In this document: piece by piece, positions 8,027 to 16,766 of the stretch | Position numbering within the stretch: the stretch's first letter is position 1 | Layout of the letters: each line of letters starts with the position of its first letter | NCBI RefSeq assembly: GCF_030546645.1 | Contig: NZ_JAUOTO010000005.1 | Location: 124,001 to 188,000, forward strand | Direction of reading: 5' to 3' | Length of the DNA: 64,000 bases | From: Flavitalea plasmicola | Lineage (GTDB): Bacteria; Bacteroidota; Bacteroidia; Chitinophagales; Chitinophagaceae | Program-made: the position numbers and the translations under genes | Notes under the pieces: model-generated | What the model was told of the DNA's origin: nothing | Database searches by the model: none | Seen by the model: the letters and a program-made list of their open reading frames with translations, nothing else

Positions 8027-10198
8027 TTAGAAATTGACAGAAATGCCTATATAGAGCATTCTTCCAATGGAAGGTATGATGCCGGGCCCGGGATATTCAT
8101 CCGTACGGCGCGTGAAATACGCCTTATCTGCAAGGTTGTTTATTCCTCCTTTTACAGCAAACTTTCTTAACCTATAGGTGAGGCTCATGTCATAAACAGA
8201 GTAGGCCGGTATATAGCCCGCCACGGGATCATCGCTTAATTTGGCATTGGTAGCATCCCCGTATGCGTCCCCGACATTGCTCATCTGAATAGTTGCTGAT
8301 AACCTGGTATCAAAATAAGTGATCCCGACCCGGTTGATGTATTTTGCCGCCGCCTCCACGCGATTGCCTTTAAATTCACTGCTGGTATACTTCGCATCAG
8401 TAAATGCAAAGGAATTAAAAATGCTTAGCCCTTTTTTAGACGAAGGATGGAGATACCTTAAGAGATTGAACTCGACATAGCTTTCTATCCCTTTATGTAC
8501 GCTGTTGGCGACATTGGTGCGGAGGGTATATTCGTCGGCAGTCCCGGGATTGATGAGCACCGTTCCCACCCGCCTGTTGTAGGCCATGTAAAATAAGCCA
8601 ATGTCAAAATTCAGAAAATTATTGATGGTGCCGCGATAGCCAAGATCGCTGTTAAAACCGCTGGCGTCCTTGAGATGGGGATCTATTTTTGAAGTTACGC
8701 CGATGGGTTCCAGGGAGGAATAATCCATTGGCCTGTAGGCCTGGCTGATATTAGCGTATATATTGGTGTTTACCCCGATCTTATATTCGGCGCCCAATCC
8801 AAATAAGGGAATATACCGGTTCCTGCCTTCATTGGCCGGCAACTTGTCGTCGTCGACGGTTTTATACCCCTTGGCGGTGCTCCTAAGGTATTCAAATCGA
8901 AAGCCGGGTGTGATGGTGAGACGGTCATTGATCCTGAAAATGTTCTCAGCAAAAGGCGCGACATTGGTGGTGGTAAAGTCAAGATCATATTCGTAATCGC
9001 CTAAAACTGTCAGATCGAAATCTGATCCCGTAGTTCCTTCTCCGCCTCCTTGCCTTTTGAACCAGGCGTAGGCATATCTGACCCCAGTTGCCAGGGTATT
9101 ATTCATCCTGCCCAACCTGTAGTCATGCAGCAATCTCAATTCCGTCGTGCTGTTGTGCATGTCCTCGTTTTCTACTTCCCTATGCACATATTCTTTTGTC
9201 ACCGGGTCCTTTTCGTCCAAGGCACCGGCGCCGCCATCTTCGTTACGCCACACGAGCGCCCTGTTGCTGAATAACAGCGATGTTTTAATGTTCAAAGATG
9301 TCTGAGGTGAAATGGCGTAATTAGCATAGGCGGTGATGATATTCCAGGGACTTTTAAGCCAGTTCCTGCTGCGAAAGGAGGCGCGGGGATTGGCATGGAA
9401 CATGCTGTCGGTAAGCCCTCCCGGCATTTTGATCCTGTTCCTCAGTAAAGAGTACTCCACGCCGACCATCAATTTATCAGAAGCCGCATACTGGACCCTG
9501 CCGAATCCGGACACCTGCCATTGATGGCTGTTGGGTCTCCAGCCGTCCAGGGTTCTGTATTGAACAAACCCATAATAGCTCCATTTTTTAATGGTCCCGC
9601 CAATGGAGTTGAATGTATTGAACATCCCATAGCTGCCCCCTGTCTGGGAGGTGGTGCATTCAAAAGGCCTATTCTTAGGGCTTTCCTTGAGCACATAGTT
9701 TACCATCCCGCCGAATTGGGGCCCGAATTGCAAGGATGCGGCTCCTCTGACCATCTCGATGCGATTGACAGCCTCCATGGGCGGAATATAATAGGATTCA
9801 TTGTATCCGTAAATATCGGCGCTGATGTTATAACCGTTCTGCCGGATATTCATTTCAATGCTTTGCGTGGGGTTGAGACCACGGGTGGCAATACCATTCG
9901 CCGTAAATCCCCCGCTTTCGGTTTCCACAATATTCAGTCCGGGTATCCTGCCCAGGATCTGACGGGTATTATTAATAGCTTTGTTGGCGTCTAAACTGTC
10001 CACCAGGATAACTTCATTCTTTTTGCCGGCATAGATGACTCCATCCTTCACTTCAGGCATATGACCTGTGCCACGGACCGTTTTAATGGCGGTGACGGTT
10101 ACTTCCTTTAAGTAGCTACCTTTAGTGGTATCTTTAAGTTGTTGGGCAGACAGGGCAATGGGAAATACAAAAAGAAACAAAAGGCAGTAAGTTTTCAT
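8027..10198 (-). CDS. TonB-dependent outer-membrane receptor (FecA/siderophore-like)
   Basis: A 723-residue receptor, started at the ATG at 10198 (MKTYCLLFLFVFPIALSAQQ), one codon inside the longest frame, which opens with GTG. The signal peptide ends at SAQ. A plug domain follows (residues about 40-170: INNTRQILGRIPGLNIVET, RIEMVRGAASLQFGPQFGG), then a 22-stranded barrel ending in ISVNF with a terminal aromatic. The N-terminal CarboxypepD_reg-like domain common in Bacteroidota receptors is absent, and there is no SusD gene beside it. This fits a receptor for a small chelate (iron dicitrate or siderophore type) rather than a glycan. The ligand cannot be told from sequence. It ends convergently with the propeller gene at 6952-7920 (gap 106 bases, nothing notable). 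Confidence 0.9.
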   Translation of the reverse strand: MKTYCLLFLFVFPIALSAQQLKDTTKGSYLKEVTVTAIKTVRGTGHMPEVKDGVIYAGKKNEVILVDSLDANKAINNTRQILGRIPGLNIVETESGGFTANGIATRGLNPTQSIEMNIRQNGYNISADIYGYNESYYIPPMEAVNRIEMVRGAASLQFGPQFGGMVNYVLKESPKNRPFECTTSQTGGSYGMFNTFNSIGGTIKKWSYYGFVQYRTLDGWRPNSHQWQVSGFGRVQYAASDKLMVGVEYSLLRNRIKMPGGLTDSMFHANPRASFRSRNWLKSPWNIITAYANYAISPQTSLNIKTSLLFSNRALVWRNEDGGAGALDEKDPVTKEYVHREVENEDMHNSTTELRLLHDYRLGRMNNTLATGVRYAYAWFKRQGGGEGTTGSDFDLTVLGDYEYDLDFTTTNVAPFAENIFRINDRLTITPGFRFEYLRSTAKGYKTVDDDKLPANEGRNRYIPLFGLGAEYKIGVNTNIYANISQAYRPMDYSSLEPIGVTSKIDPHLKDASGFNSDLGYRGTINNFLNFDIGLFYMAYNRRVGTVLINPGTADEYTLRTNVANSVHKGIESYVEFNLLRYLHPSSKKGLSIFNSFAFTDAKYTSSEFKGNRVEAAAKYINRVGITYFDTRLSATIQMSNVGDAYGDATNAKLSDDPVAGYIPAYSVYDMSLTYRLRKFAVKGGINNLADKAYFTRRTDEYPGPGIIPSIGRMLYIGISVNF

Positions 10199-10266
10199 CA
10201 CAATTCCTGGAGATTTAGCTGCAAAGAGAGCTAGTTATCCCCAACCCGGGTCCCAGAATTGGGAAA

Positions 10267-10314
10267 AACTGTTTCGAAATCCGGAATTTATAGTGTCGCT
10301 AGACGTAAACAGTT
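10267..10314. promoter_or_regulatory. Inverted repeat upstream of the TonB receptor
   Basis: The arms AACTGTTT (10267-10274) and AAACAGTT (10307-10314) are perfect complements 40 bases apart, centre to centre, in the 213-base gap between the receptor start and the rhodanese end. Such spacing fits two operator half-sites. No regulator gene is adjacent and no TAnnTTTG box is obvious, so the role is uncertain. Confidence 0.3.
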
Positions 10315-10411
10315 GATTTTTAAATCGTTTTTCACCGGTGAATCTGGACACGGGCTGCGGGTCAGCTCCCCTGAAGGCATTTATGTCGCTGTCTCAATTA
10401 ATCGGCTGACA

Positions 10412-11248
10412 CTATTTGTTCTCAGTGGCGATCGGCATGCCCCTTCTGGACCATTCACTCCAGGAGCCCACGTACAGCTTCGGTTCTGTGATATCAGCGC
10501 TGGCCATGCCCAGCAATGTGTGACATGCGGTAACTCCTGATCCGCAATGTACAATTACATCTTCCGGCTTAATATCGCCGATGGTATCCTGGTAAAGCTC
10601 GGCAAGTTCTTCCGGAGACAGATATTTGCCATCTTCACCCAGATTTTTGGCATAAAACAGATTAATCGCACCTGGGATGTGCCCGGCTACCAGGTCAAGC
10701 GGCTCGATCCGGCCAAGGTAGCGGGCGTTCTCACGCACGTCAATAACCATGCGGGCAACACTTTCAGCGGCATTGGCAACTTCTTTAATATCGGCCATAC
10801 CTTTATATTCAGCCGGAACGGGATAGCCTGCGGTTGGTTTGGGTTGATAGTCATCTGTGCTTAATTCGATGCCTGCGTCGATGGCGGCCTTTAATCCGCC
10901 GTTTAAGACCTGTACATTTTTATGGCCTATGGCGCGCAGCATCCACCACAATCGGGCGCCCCCCATCGCAGCAAATTTGTCGTCATAGACAATTACATGG
11001 CTGTGGGGTGTAACGCCCCATCTGGTTAAGGTGGCAGCAAAGTCTTCTAAAGCCGGTAATGGGTGTCTTCCGCCGTAGGCAGGGTCGGTAGGTTTACTGG
11101 CAAGGTCGTCATCCAGCGTTGCAAAAATTGCGTGGGGCAGGTGGCCTGCCAGGTAGCGCTGGTGCGCGTCGGCACCTGCACGAACATCTATCAGTATGAC
11201 TTCCGGATCATACAGTCCCCCATCTGTAATTTCAATAAGCGGCGACAT
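10412..11248 (-). CDS. Thiosulfate/3-mercaptopyruvate sulfurtransferase (two rhodanese domains)
   Basis: A 278-residue protein started at the ATG at 11248 (MSPLIEI); an upstream start at 11272 would add eight residues not expected in the family. The N-terminal rhodanese domain (residues about 1-130: VILIDVR, AGHLPHA, VIVYDD) is non-catalytic. The C-terminal one has the active-site cysteine C235 in the loop CGSGVTA, the loop type of mercaptopyruvate sulfurtransferases, preceded by VRENARYLG and AGHIPGAINL. It transfers sulfane sulfur to thiols or cyanide in the cytoplasm; no signal peptide is present. The peptidase E gene starts 692 bases upstream on the same strand and ends 29 bases before this start, so the two are probably co-transcribed. 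Confidence 0.92.
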   Translation of the reverse strand: MSPLIEITDGGLYDPEVILIDVRAGADAHQRYLAGHLPHAIFATLDDDLASKPTDPAYGGRHPLPALEDFAATLTRWGVTPHSHVIVYDDKFAAMGGARLWWMLRAIGHKNVQVLNGGLKAAIDAGIELSTDDYQPKPTAGYPVPAEYKGMADIKEVANAAESVARMVIDVRENARYLGRIEPLDLVAGHIPGAINLFYAKNLGEDGKYLSPEELAELYQDTIGDIKPEDVIVHCGSGVTACHTLLGMASADITEPKLYVGSWSEWSRRGMPIATENK

Positions 11249-11277
11249 AGCGTTACATTTTTTGTACCTCAAATATA

Positions 11278-11940
11278 TTAGGTAAACAGCTTCCAGTTGC
11301 CCTCGGAGACAACTTCGATGGTGTCGTCTGTCACTTTAATGGCAGTCTGATCGTCAATGGCATATGACGGCACGGATATCGTGGCGGCTAACTTTTCCAG
11401 GTTGGCTAAGGAATTCTCGGGAAACCACTCATGATCCAGATGCGGATGCAGCGCAAAATCAACCAGTCCCAACGATTTATCGCTTTCTGCCGGCAGCGTA
11501 TGGCAACCGTAGGTGGTTCCAAAGCGAGTCATTATCATACTCCCGGCGCTGAGGCCTACGTAGACCGTCTTGCGCAATAGCGACGGCAGGAGGGCTGCCA
11601 ATCCGGAATGTTGCATCCAGTAGGACAGATACTGGCAGTCGCCGCCTCCTACCAGTAGTGCGTCAGTCTCCTGAAGCATGGGAACCCAAAGCGCTTGTTT
11701 GATGCTGGGCAGCGCGGTGAGTTCCAGCACTCCCAATGACTTCCACCCCAATTCGCAGAAAGGGTCACCTAATGATCCACCAATCACCTTCCTCGCAATG
11801 TCAGCACCGCCGGACAAGGCGTATATCGCAGTGGGAACGAAAAGTGCACTCGCCTCGGCAATCGGTTTACCCAGGAGGTCAACCAGTGCATTGCGAATGC
11901 TCGTGTTGCTGATGCCTGCGGACGTGAGAAGAAGCTTCAT
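11278..11940 (-). CDS. Peptidase E-like protein (family S51)
   Basis: A 220-residue protein resembling aspartyl dipeptidase (peptidase E). The nucleophile elbow GLSAGS (S131) is intact, preceded by the LLVGGGD loop (residues about 96-101) of class-I glutamine-amidotransferase-like folds. The C-terminal histidine/acid region is represented by LHPHLDHEWFPENS. The length matches the family (about 220-230). It is cytoplasmic and expected to hydrolyse Asp-Xaa dipeptides or related small peptides. The gene is divergent from the erythromycin-esterase-like gene at 12050. A TATATTTG box on its coding strand (11968-11961), inside a 26-base repeat, is well placed for a promoter with a very short leader. 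Confidence 0.85.
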   Translation of the reverse strand: MKLLLTSAGISNTSIRNALVDLLGKPIAEASALFVPTAIYALSGGADIARKVIGGSLGDPFCELGWKSLGVLELTALPSIKQALWVPMLQETDALLVGGGDCQYLSYWMQHSGLAALLPSLLRKTVYVGLSAGSMIMTRFGTTYGCHTLPAESDKSLGLVDFALHPHLDHEWFPENSLANLEKLAATISVPSYAIDDQTAIKVTDDTIEVVSEGNWKLFT

Positions 11941-11953
11941 ATTTTTTTGCCCA

Positions 11954-11979
11954 TTATGGACAAATATAAAAAAATATAA
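11954..11979. repeat. 26-base intergenic repeat, copy 1, containing a -7 type box
   Basis: This sequence, beginning TTATGGACAAATATA and ending in an A7-TATAA tract, occurs again without a mismatch at 18865-18890. On the minus strand it contains TATATTTG (11968-11961), a perfect match to the Bacteroidota -7 consensus TAnnTTTG, pointing at the peptidase E gene. It sits inside an inverted repeat GCCCATT…AATGGGC (11949-11955 and 11978-11984), so it can also fold. No matching TTTG was found at -33. Confidence 0.55.
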
Positions 11980-12049
11980 ATGGGCCGGGAAGATGGGGCT
12001 TTACAAATCCATATAAAAAAAGGGTTCGCTGTCGTATATTGCAACTGTC

Positions 12050-13207
12050 ATGAGTATCTTTAAATGCTGGGCGCTTGGGTTCCTCTTCTATTGGGGCGTC
12101 CCTTCCTTTGGGCAAAACATCGTTCATCCACTGGGCGCGTTTCACCTGGATTCCACCACCCGGTGGCTGGAACAGGCATTCGATGCCCGGATCACGGACA
12201 GCGTGACCCTGATCGGGCTGGGAGAGGTTGTCCATGGAGGCAGGGAGGTGACCCGGTTTAAAGCAAAAATGGTCCAGTACCTTATCGAGAAGAAGGGTGT
12301 CCGGACGTTCTTATTCGAATATCCGAATGCGAAGCTTTCCATGGTGGATTATTACCTGGGCGAATCCCAATACAAAAACGAGGATACCTTAAAGTTGATG
12401 GCTGGCTATGCTTTGGCGGGCTCTTTATACGACCGGTCGTTCCTGGATCTGCTTTGCTGGATAAAGCGCTACAACCTTGCGCATGCCAGTGACAGGGTCG
12501 CCCTGAAGGGGGTGGATATCTCAGGGGCCGCCGGCAGCTTTAACTACTTTTTTATGCTCAATTTTGGCTCCCTGCTGGACAGCGGGATGCGGGTGGATAT
12601 TGAAAAGGGTGGTGATAGCGTCACCCATAAATTGATCAGGTGGTTTTACGGCCATACGGGGTTTCTACAAAGCAAGGTCAAACAGTATTATGGCGAGCTT
12701 TTGTATAACGTACAAAGCGCCGAATGCAATCTGGCACATGATGCACTGCAGCAACATGACTTCTACGGTAGTGCTTACTACAGAGATACCGTGATGGCAC
12801 GGAATATAGAGGCGCATCGCGGAACCAAAGCGGTCTTTTGGGCGCATAACATGCATGTCACCACCGCGGACTATGCGGTCAATGCGGGGAATATCCTGAA
12901 AGCCGATCTCGGCCAGCGCTATTATGTGATCGTTACGGATTTTTCCGGGAACGCCAGGGTGTTGAGGGCTGAAAAGACCGGTATGAAGGAAAACAGCTTT
13001 ACACCGGATAAGCGGACCTTGGTCTACCAACTGTCCAGGAAAGAACATACGGACCAAGGCATTGTTTTTTATGACGAACTGGGGAAACGTCCGGCGCTTT
13101 TTGGATCCGTAGGGACATATGGAGATTACATGATGCTGGGAAAAGGGAAGGGATTTGACGCTTTGGTAGAATTCAATGAGATTACGCCGGATAGCCAAAA
13201 CTTCTGA
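12050..13207 (+). CDS. Erythromycin esterase-like protein, exported
   Basis: A 385-residue protein with a signal peptide (MSIFKCWALGFLFYWGVPSFGQ). The mature part has the erythromycin-esterase superfamily motifs: LIGLGEVVHGGRE (residues 54-66, with E59 and H62 at the positions of the catalytic Glu-x-x-His), TFLFEYPNA (second glutamate, about residue 90) and a later FWAHNMHV histidine motif. EreA/EreB are about 400-420 residues and cytoplasmic, so this exported relative, a little shorter, may have another substrate; many family members are of unknown function (also called succinoglycan-biosynthesis-like). It lies divergent from peptidase E and is followed 47 bases later by an AraC regulator. 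The start is preceded by TATATTGC, a weak -7-like box. Confidence 0.8.
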   Translation: MSIFKCWALGFLFYWGVPSFGQNIVHPLGAFHLDSTTRWLEQAFDARITDSVTLIGLGEVVHGGREVTRFKAKMVQYLIEKKGVRTFLFEYPNAKLSMVDYYLGESQYKNEDTLKLMAGYALAGSLYDRSFLDLLCWIKRYNLAHASDRVALKGVDISGAAGSFNYFFMLNFGSLLDSGMRVDIEKGGDSVTHKLIRWFYGHTGFLQSKVKQYYGELLYNVQSAECNLAHDALQQHDFYGSAYYRDTVMARNIEAHRGTKAVFWAHNMHVTTADYAVNAGNILKADLGQRYYVIVTDFSGNARVLRAEKTGMKENSFTPDKRTLVYQLSRKEHTDQGIVFYDELGKRPALFGSVGTYGDYMMLGKGKGFDALVEFNEITPDSQNF

Positions 13208-13254
13208 CACCAACGAACTTTATTCATACCAAAAGGGAGCCACTCCAATCAGCC

Positions 13255-14082
13255 ATGCAGATACAGCATCACCTTCCAAAATTTCCGCTGTCAAACTTTA
13301 TTGAACACATCGTTTATGTATCTGGCTCATTGCCTGTGGCTTATATCAAAGAACTCCCGCAGGGCGGAATAAACCTGGTGATTGAGCTGAATGAAAATAC
13401 TGTCAATACAGTGTATCCGGAAGCCGGCAATAAGAAAGTAGTAAAGAATGCCTGGATCACAGGTATGCAGAAACAGGCCATCATGTATAAGAACAATCCC
13501 CATTCCAGTATTATAAGCATTCGGTTTACGGTGGGTGGGTTTTTTTCGCTTACCAAGATCCCTGTAAACATACTGGATCAGGTGGGTATTGAAGCAGAGG
13601 AAGTTTTTGGCAGTTCCTTTACACGATTGTATGAGCAGCTGCTCAATGCCGCCGCGTTTTCAGACAGGGTTACATTTATCGAAAATTATTTCTTACAATA
13701 TTCAGTTGTCGAGAACATGGGTGATCATATTGTGAGATTTATAAACCAGCATATTGATCAGCCCATTGATTGGTTGATACAGAAATCCGGTTATTCTCAG
13801 AAGCACGTCATACACCTGCTCAAAACGTATACAGGTTTTTCACCCAAATATCTGCAAAGGATCCACCGGTTACATCAGGTAGTGGCTGAAATTCAAAAGC
13901 AGAAAGACTATATTGACTGGTTTGCCATCATTCACAGGTATGGCTATTTCGACCAGGCTCATCTTATAAAGGACTTCTCGCATTTCACCGGACTAAAGCC
14001 GACGGACTATCTGAAATCTCAATTGGCTTTAGATGAAAATAAACTGGTCCCCGAGATGATCCTGCAAATTCCTGATAAATAG
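13255..14082 (+). CDS. AraC-family transcriptional regulator
   Basis: A 275-residue regulator. The N-terminal 140 residues (LPQGGINLVIEL, ITGMQKQAIMYKN, IISIRFTVGGFFSL) form the beta-rich sensing domain common in this phylum (DUF6597 type). The C-terminal HTH pair spans residues about 170-260: the first helix-turn-helix is DWLIQKSGYSQKHVIHLLKTYTGFSPKYLQR, given here as a span only, and the second ends with HRYGYFDQAHLIKDFSHFTG and LKPTDYLKSQ, the AraC signature region. It lies 112 bases upstream of the epoxide hydrolase on the same strand and probably controls it. The ribosome site is likely the AAAAGGGAG stretch before the start. Confidence 0.88.
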   Translation: MQIQHHLPKFPLSNFIEHIVYVSGSLPVAYIKELPQGGINLVIELNENTVNTVYPEAGNKKVVKNAWITGMQKQAIMYKNNPHSSIISIRFTVGGFFSLTKIPVNILDQVGIEAEEVFGSSFTRLYEQLLNAAAFSDRVTFIENYFLQYSVVENMGDHIVRFINQHIDQPIDWLIQKSGYSQKHVIHLLKTYTGFSPKYLQRIHRLHQVVAEIQKQKDYIDWFAIIHRYGYFDQAHLIKDFSHFTGLKPTDYLKSQLALDENKLVPEMILQIPDK

Positions 14083-14162
14083 GTCCGGCGCCAGGTAGTT
14101 TTACGATCGGCGGCCAGGCTGTCCAGGTAAATTTTTTACAATGAAAGGAAGTACCCGCTGTC

Positions 14163-14170
14163 TATTTTTG
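14163..14170 (+). promoter_or_regulatory. Possible -7 box for the epoxide hydrolase
   Basis: TATTTTTG matches the Bacteroidota -7 consensus TAnnTTTG exactly and lies 25 bases before the chosen ATG at 14195. No TTG/TTTG is found at the expected -33 distance, which would suit an activator-dependent promoter (the AraC gene is just upstream), but a chance match is possible. Confidence 0.35.
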
Positions 14171-14194
14171 TATCAACAAACAAATAAAACAGTT

Positions 14195-15313
14195 ATGAAA
14201 CCTTTTAAAATCAATGTACCACAAGAGGTGTTAAACGACCTGTCGATAAGATTGAAGCAGACCAGATGGACGGATGAACCGGAAAATGGCGGATGGGATT
14301 ATGGCACCAACCCCGGTTATCTGAGGGAGCTGGTGCGTTATTGGCAGACGGAATACGATTGGAGGACCCATGAGGCGGCGATCAACCAATTCCCTCAATT
14401 TAAGGCCGAAATAGACGGGGTCACCATTCATTTTATTCATATAAAAGGCCAGGGAAGAAATTCCGCTCCCCTGATCCTGAATCATGGATGGCCTGACTCC
14501 TTTTATCGGTTTATCAAGATCATTCCTATGCTCACCGAACCTTCGGACAATGGACGCTCTTATGACCTTGTTATTCCTTCCATTCCCGGATTTGGCTTTT
14601 CCCAGCAAACGGCTCTAAACAGTGATAAGACGGCCATTCTGTTTAACAAACTCATGACGGAAGTATTGGGTTATCCCACCTATTTTGCAGCCGGGGGCGA
14701 CATGGGTACCTTGATTGTGAAATCACTCGCGGTGCAGTTCCCCGCCAATGTAAAGGCCATTCATTTAACAGATGTAGGCTACCCTAACGGAAGCGAAGAC
14801 TGGAGCACAATGACGCCTGCGGAACAGGCGTTTGGGCAGCAGGTGCAGCATTGGTTCTTTACGGAAGGAGCGTTCAATATGATACAGTCCACTAAGCCGC
14901 AAACCCTCGGCTATGCGCTCAATGACAGCCCGGTGGGCCTGGCTTCCTGGATCATTGAAAAATTCCATGCCTGGAGCGATCATAATGGAAATCCCGGGGA
15001 CTGTTTCACCATGGATGAATTGATTACCAATATCATGATCTACTGGGTAAGTCAATCCATCAATTCCACTATCCGGACATATGCCGAAAATGCCCGTGCC
15101 GGCTTTATGGGAGGCCTGCAGTCCTCCCAACGGGTAAGCGTACCAACGGGGGTGTCGCTGTTTCCCAAGGAAGCTCAGTTCCCTAAAGAATGGGCGGAAA
15201 GGATGGCCAATGTCGTAAGCTTCCGTATAATGGAAAAAGGGGGGCATTTTGCAGCGATGGAGCAGCCAGAGGTCTATGCCAGGGAGCTCACCAGTTATTT
15301 TGAAAAAATATGA
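14195..15313 (+). CDS. Epoxide hydrolase (alpha/beta hydrolase with EHN domain)
   Basis: A 372-residue enzyme, started at the ATG at 14195 (MKPFKINVPQEVLNDL), where the EHN-domain consensus begins; the frame is open from 14141 but the extra residues are not family-like and would overlap the promoter-like box. The EHN domain covers residues about 1-110 (RLKQTRWTDEPEN, W..EYDWR). The oxyanion-hole motif is HGWPDS (97-102), the nucleophile is D169 in GGDMG, and the catalytic histidine is in KGGHFAAMEQP near the C-terminus. Such enzymes open epoxides through a covalent aspartyl ester; physiological substrates in soil bacteria are often unknown. It has no signal peptide. It ends at a strong bidirectional terminator shared with the convergent T9SS gene. 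Confidence 0.9.
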   Translation: MKPFKINVPQEVLNDLSIRLKQTRWTDEPENGGWDYGTNPGYLRELVRYWQTEYDWRTHEAAINQFPQFKAEIDGVTIHFIHIKGQGRNSAPLILNHGWPDSFYRFIKIIPMLTEPSDNGRSYDLVIPSIPGFGFSQQTALNSDKTAILFNKLMTEVLGYPTYFAAGGDMGTLIVKSLAVQFPANVKAIHLTDVGYPNGSEDWSTMTPAEQAFGQQVQHWFFTEGAFNMIQSTKPQTLGYALNDSPVGLASWIIEKFHAWSDHNGNPGDCFTMDELITNIMIYWVSQSINSTIRTYAENARAGFMGGLQSSQRVSVPTGVSLFPKEAQFPKEWAERMANVVSFRIMEKGGHFAAMEQPEVYARELTSYFEKI

Positions 15314-15329
15314 GGTCCGACGATAAAAA

Positions 15330-15370
15330 GAGGCTGTCTCCTATGTTTGTATCAGTAAGGAGACAGCCTC
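15330..15370. terminator. Bidirectional intrinsic terminator
   Basis: A perfect 13-base-pair stem, GAGGCTGTCTCCT (15330-15342) and AGGAGACAGCCTC (15358-15370), encloses a 15-base loop. It lies between convergent genes (hydrolase ending 15313, T9SS gene ending 15409). The AAAA at 15326-15329 becomes a short U-run for the minus-strand transcript. Confidence 0.8.
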
Positions 15371-15408
15371 CATTGTGCAGACGATCAAAAGAAGACCATC
15401 CGCGAATC

Positions 15409-16707
15409 TTAATGCTTAATGAAGACCTTGTAGCTGTCCTTCGACCCGTCCTGATAGAATATGGTCAAAATATAGATGCCGGAGACCATAGCCTTAACAT
15501 CTATCCTGTTATCATTCGATAGGAGCGGGACGGTCTGTAATGTTTTGCCATTCCAATCGCTCAGTTTTGCCACCCTGACAGCCCCGGGATGATTGGTTTG
15601 GATGTTGATAACGTCCGAGGCAGGGTTGGGATAAATAAATATTCCGCTACTTCCGTCCATGGAGATCGCGCAGACCTGGCTATAAGTATATTTCCCATCC
15701 AGGTCGATCATTTTCAGCCTGTATAAATTTACTCCTTCGGCGGGATCAGGGTGCGTAAAGGAATAGGCATTGTTCAGGGTGCCGGCTACGCTTATGGGGA
15801 CAGTCCCGATCACGGTCCAATCACCCTGCATTGGAGTACTATGTTGGATCTCAAAGTGAGAGAAATTAACCTCATCCGTCGTTTCCCAGTTCAGTTTCAC
15901 TCCGTCTGACGCCCTAATGGCAGTAAAGGAAAGGAGGGTAACCGGCAGGGCAACGCCGGTGTAACCCAGCGTATAAGCAACATAACTATTCGGCGTTATG
16001 GTTGCGCTGGTCGTGATGCTGCCTGCGGTAAGGCTGCTTGATCCTCCGAGAACGGAGGTCGCGTCGACGGTGGAAGGGATGTTTACCCATTTGCTGCCAT
16101 CCCATCCCACGATCGTCAGTTCTGACAAGGTGTTGCCCGTGAGTGTACCGACCCCGCTCCCCGCATTCCAGGTCAGCGTAAGATTGGTAGCACCTGAGCC
16201 ATCGATATCCCAATATTCGACGGGGCTAACGGAGGTCACCCCGGCACCCTTGCTGGAGGTGGAGAACGGAGCACCTGCCGGGAGAGGCGGATAGTTCCCG
16301 CCGGCAGGATCAGGGATTACTGCTGCATTGGGGTCTGCATGGAAATAGGCTCCGGTCGTTCCGTCGGCTGAGGCGGCGAAGGGGCCATAGTGACCATTGT
16401 TCCCCACTGGAAAAATAAAAGAGGCGGTTCCTGATTTGCGGATATATCCTTCGACATAGTTAGCATTGTCTGCTCCGGTGTAGCTGCTAGCGGTGGAGGC
16501 AAAGTTCAGGGTACCGTAAGGGGCCGTACGAACGGTGCCGATGATGCCAGGTTGTACGCCGCTCCCTCCCGTGAGAAAATTGTGGCTGCCGAAAAATGTC
16601 ATCGTGGTCCCGCTGAAGATAACGGTATTGCCTTTACTACCCTGTTGGGATTTGGCCAGGGAAGGAAACAGCACCATGAGCAGGGCCACCTGAGGAAGGA
16701 TGCGCAT
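15409..16707 (-). CDS. Secreted protein with type IX secretion (T9SS type A) sorting domain
   Basis: A 432-residue protein started at the ATG at 16707 (MRILPQVALLMVLFPSLAKSQ), which gives a proper signal peptide; the frame is open to 16770 but that would overlap the previous gene. The body is Gly/Ser/Thr-rich beta sandwich without a recognised enzyme domain. A fibronectin-like segment around residues 280-350 (LPVTLLSFTAIR, LNWETTDEVNFSHFEIQ) precedes the C-terminal T9SS sorting domain (IFIYPNPASDVINIQ…, ending YKVFIKH). The N-terminal half resembles surface proteins whose repeats describe a mean value and 'PVEYWDIDGSG' strands, a common but uncharacterised Bacteroidota group. Expected location: cell surface or secreted. 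It follows the C1q-like gene by 59 bases and is probably in the same transcript. Confidence 0.85.
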   Translation of the reverse strand: MRILPQVALLMVLFPSLAKSQQGSKGNTVIFSGTTMTFFGSHNFLTGGSGVQPGIIGTVRTAPYGTLNFASTASSYTGADNANYVEGYIRKSGTASFIFPVGNNGHYGPFAASADGTTGAYFHADPNAAVIPDPAGGNYPPLPAGAPFSTSSKGAGVTSVSPVEYWDIDGSGATNLTLTWNAGSGVGTLTGNTLSELTIVGWDGSKWVNIPSTVDATSVLGGSSSLTAGSITTSATITPNSYVAYTLGYTGVALPVTLLSFTAIRASDGVKLNWETTDEVNFSHFEIQHSTPMQGDWTVIGTVPISVAGTLNNAYSFTHPDPAEGVNLYRLKMIDLDGKYTYSQVCAISMDGSSGIFIYPNPASDVINIQTNHPGAVRVAKLSDWNGKTLQTVPLLSNDNRIDVKAMVSGIYILTIFYQDGSKDSYKVFIKH

Positions 16708-16766
16708 GGGCAAACCAGATCGGTGTGTTAATATCTTTTTCAAGGGATCGTTTTTGAGGTGAAGAA

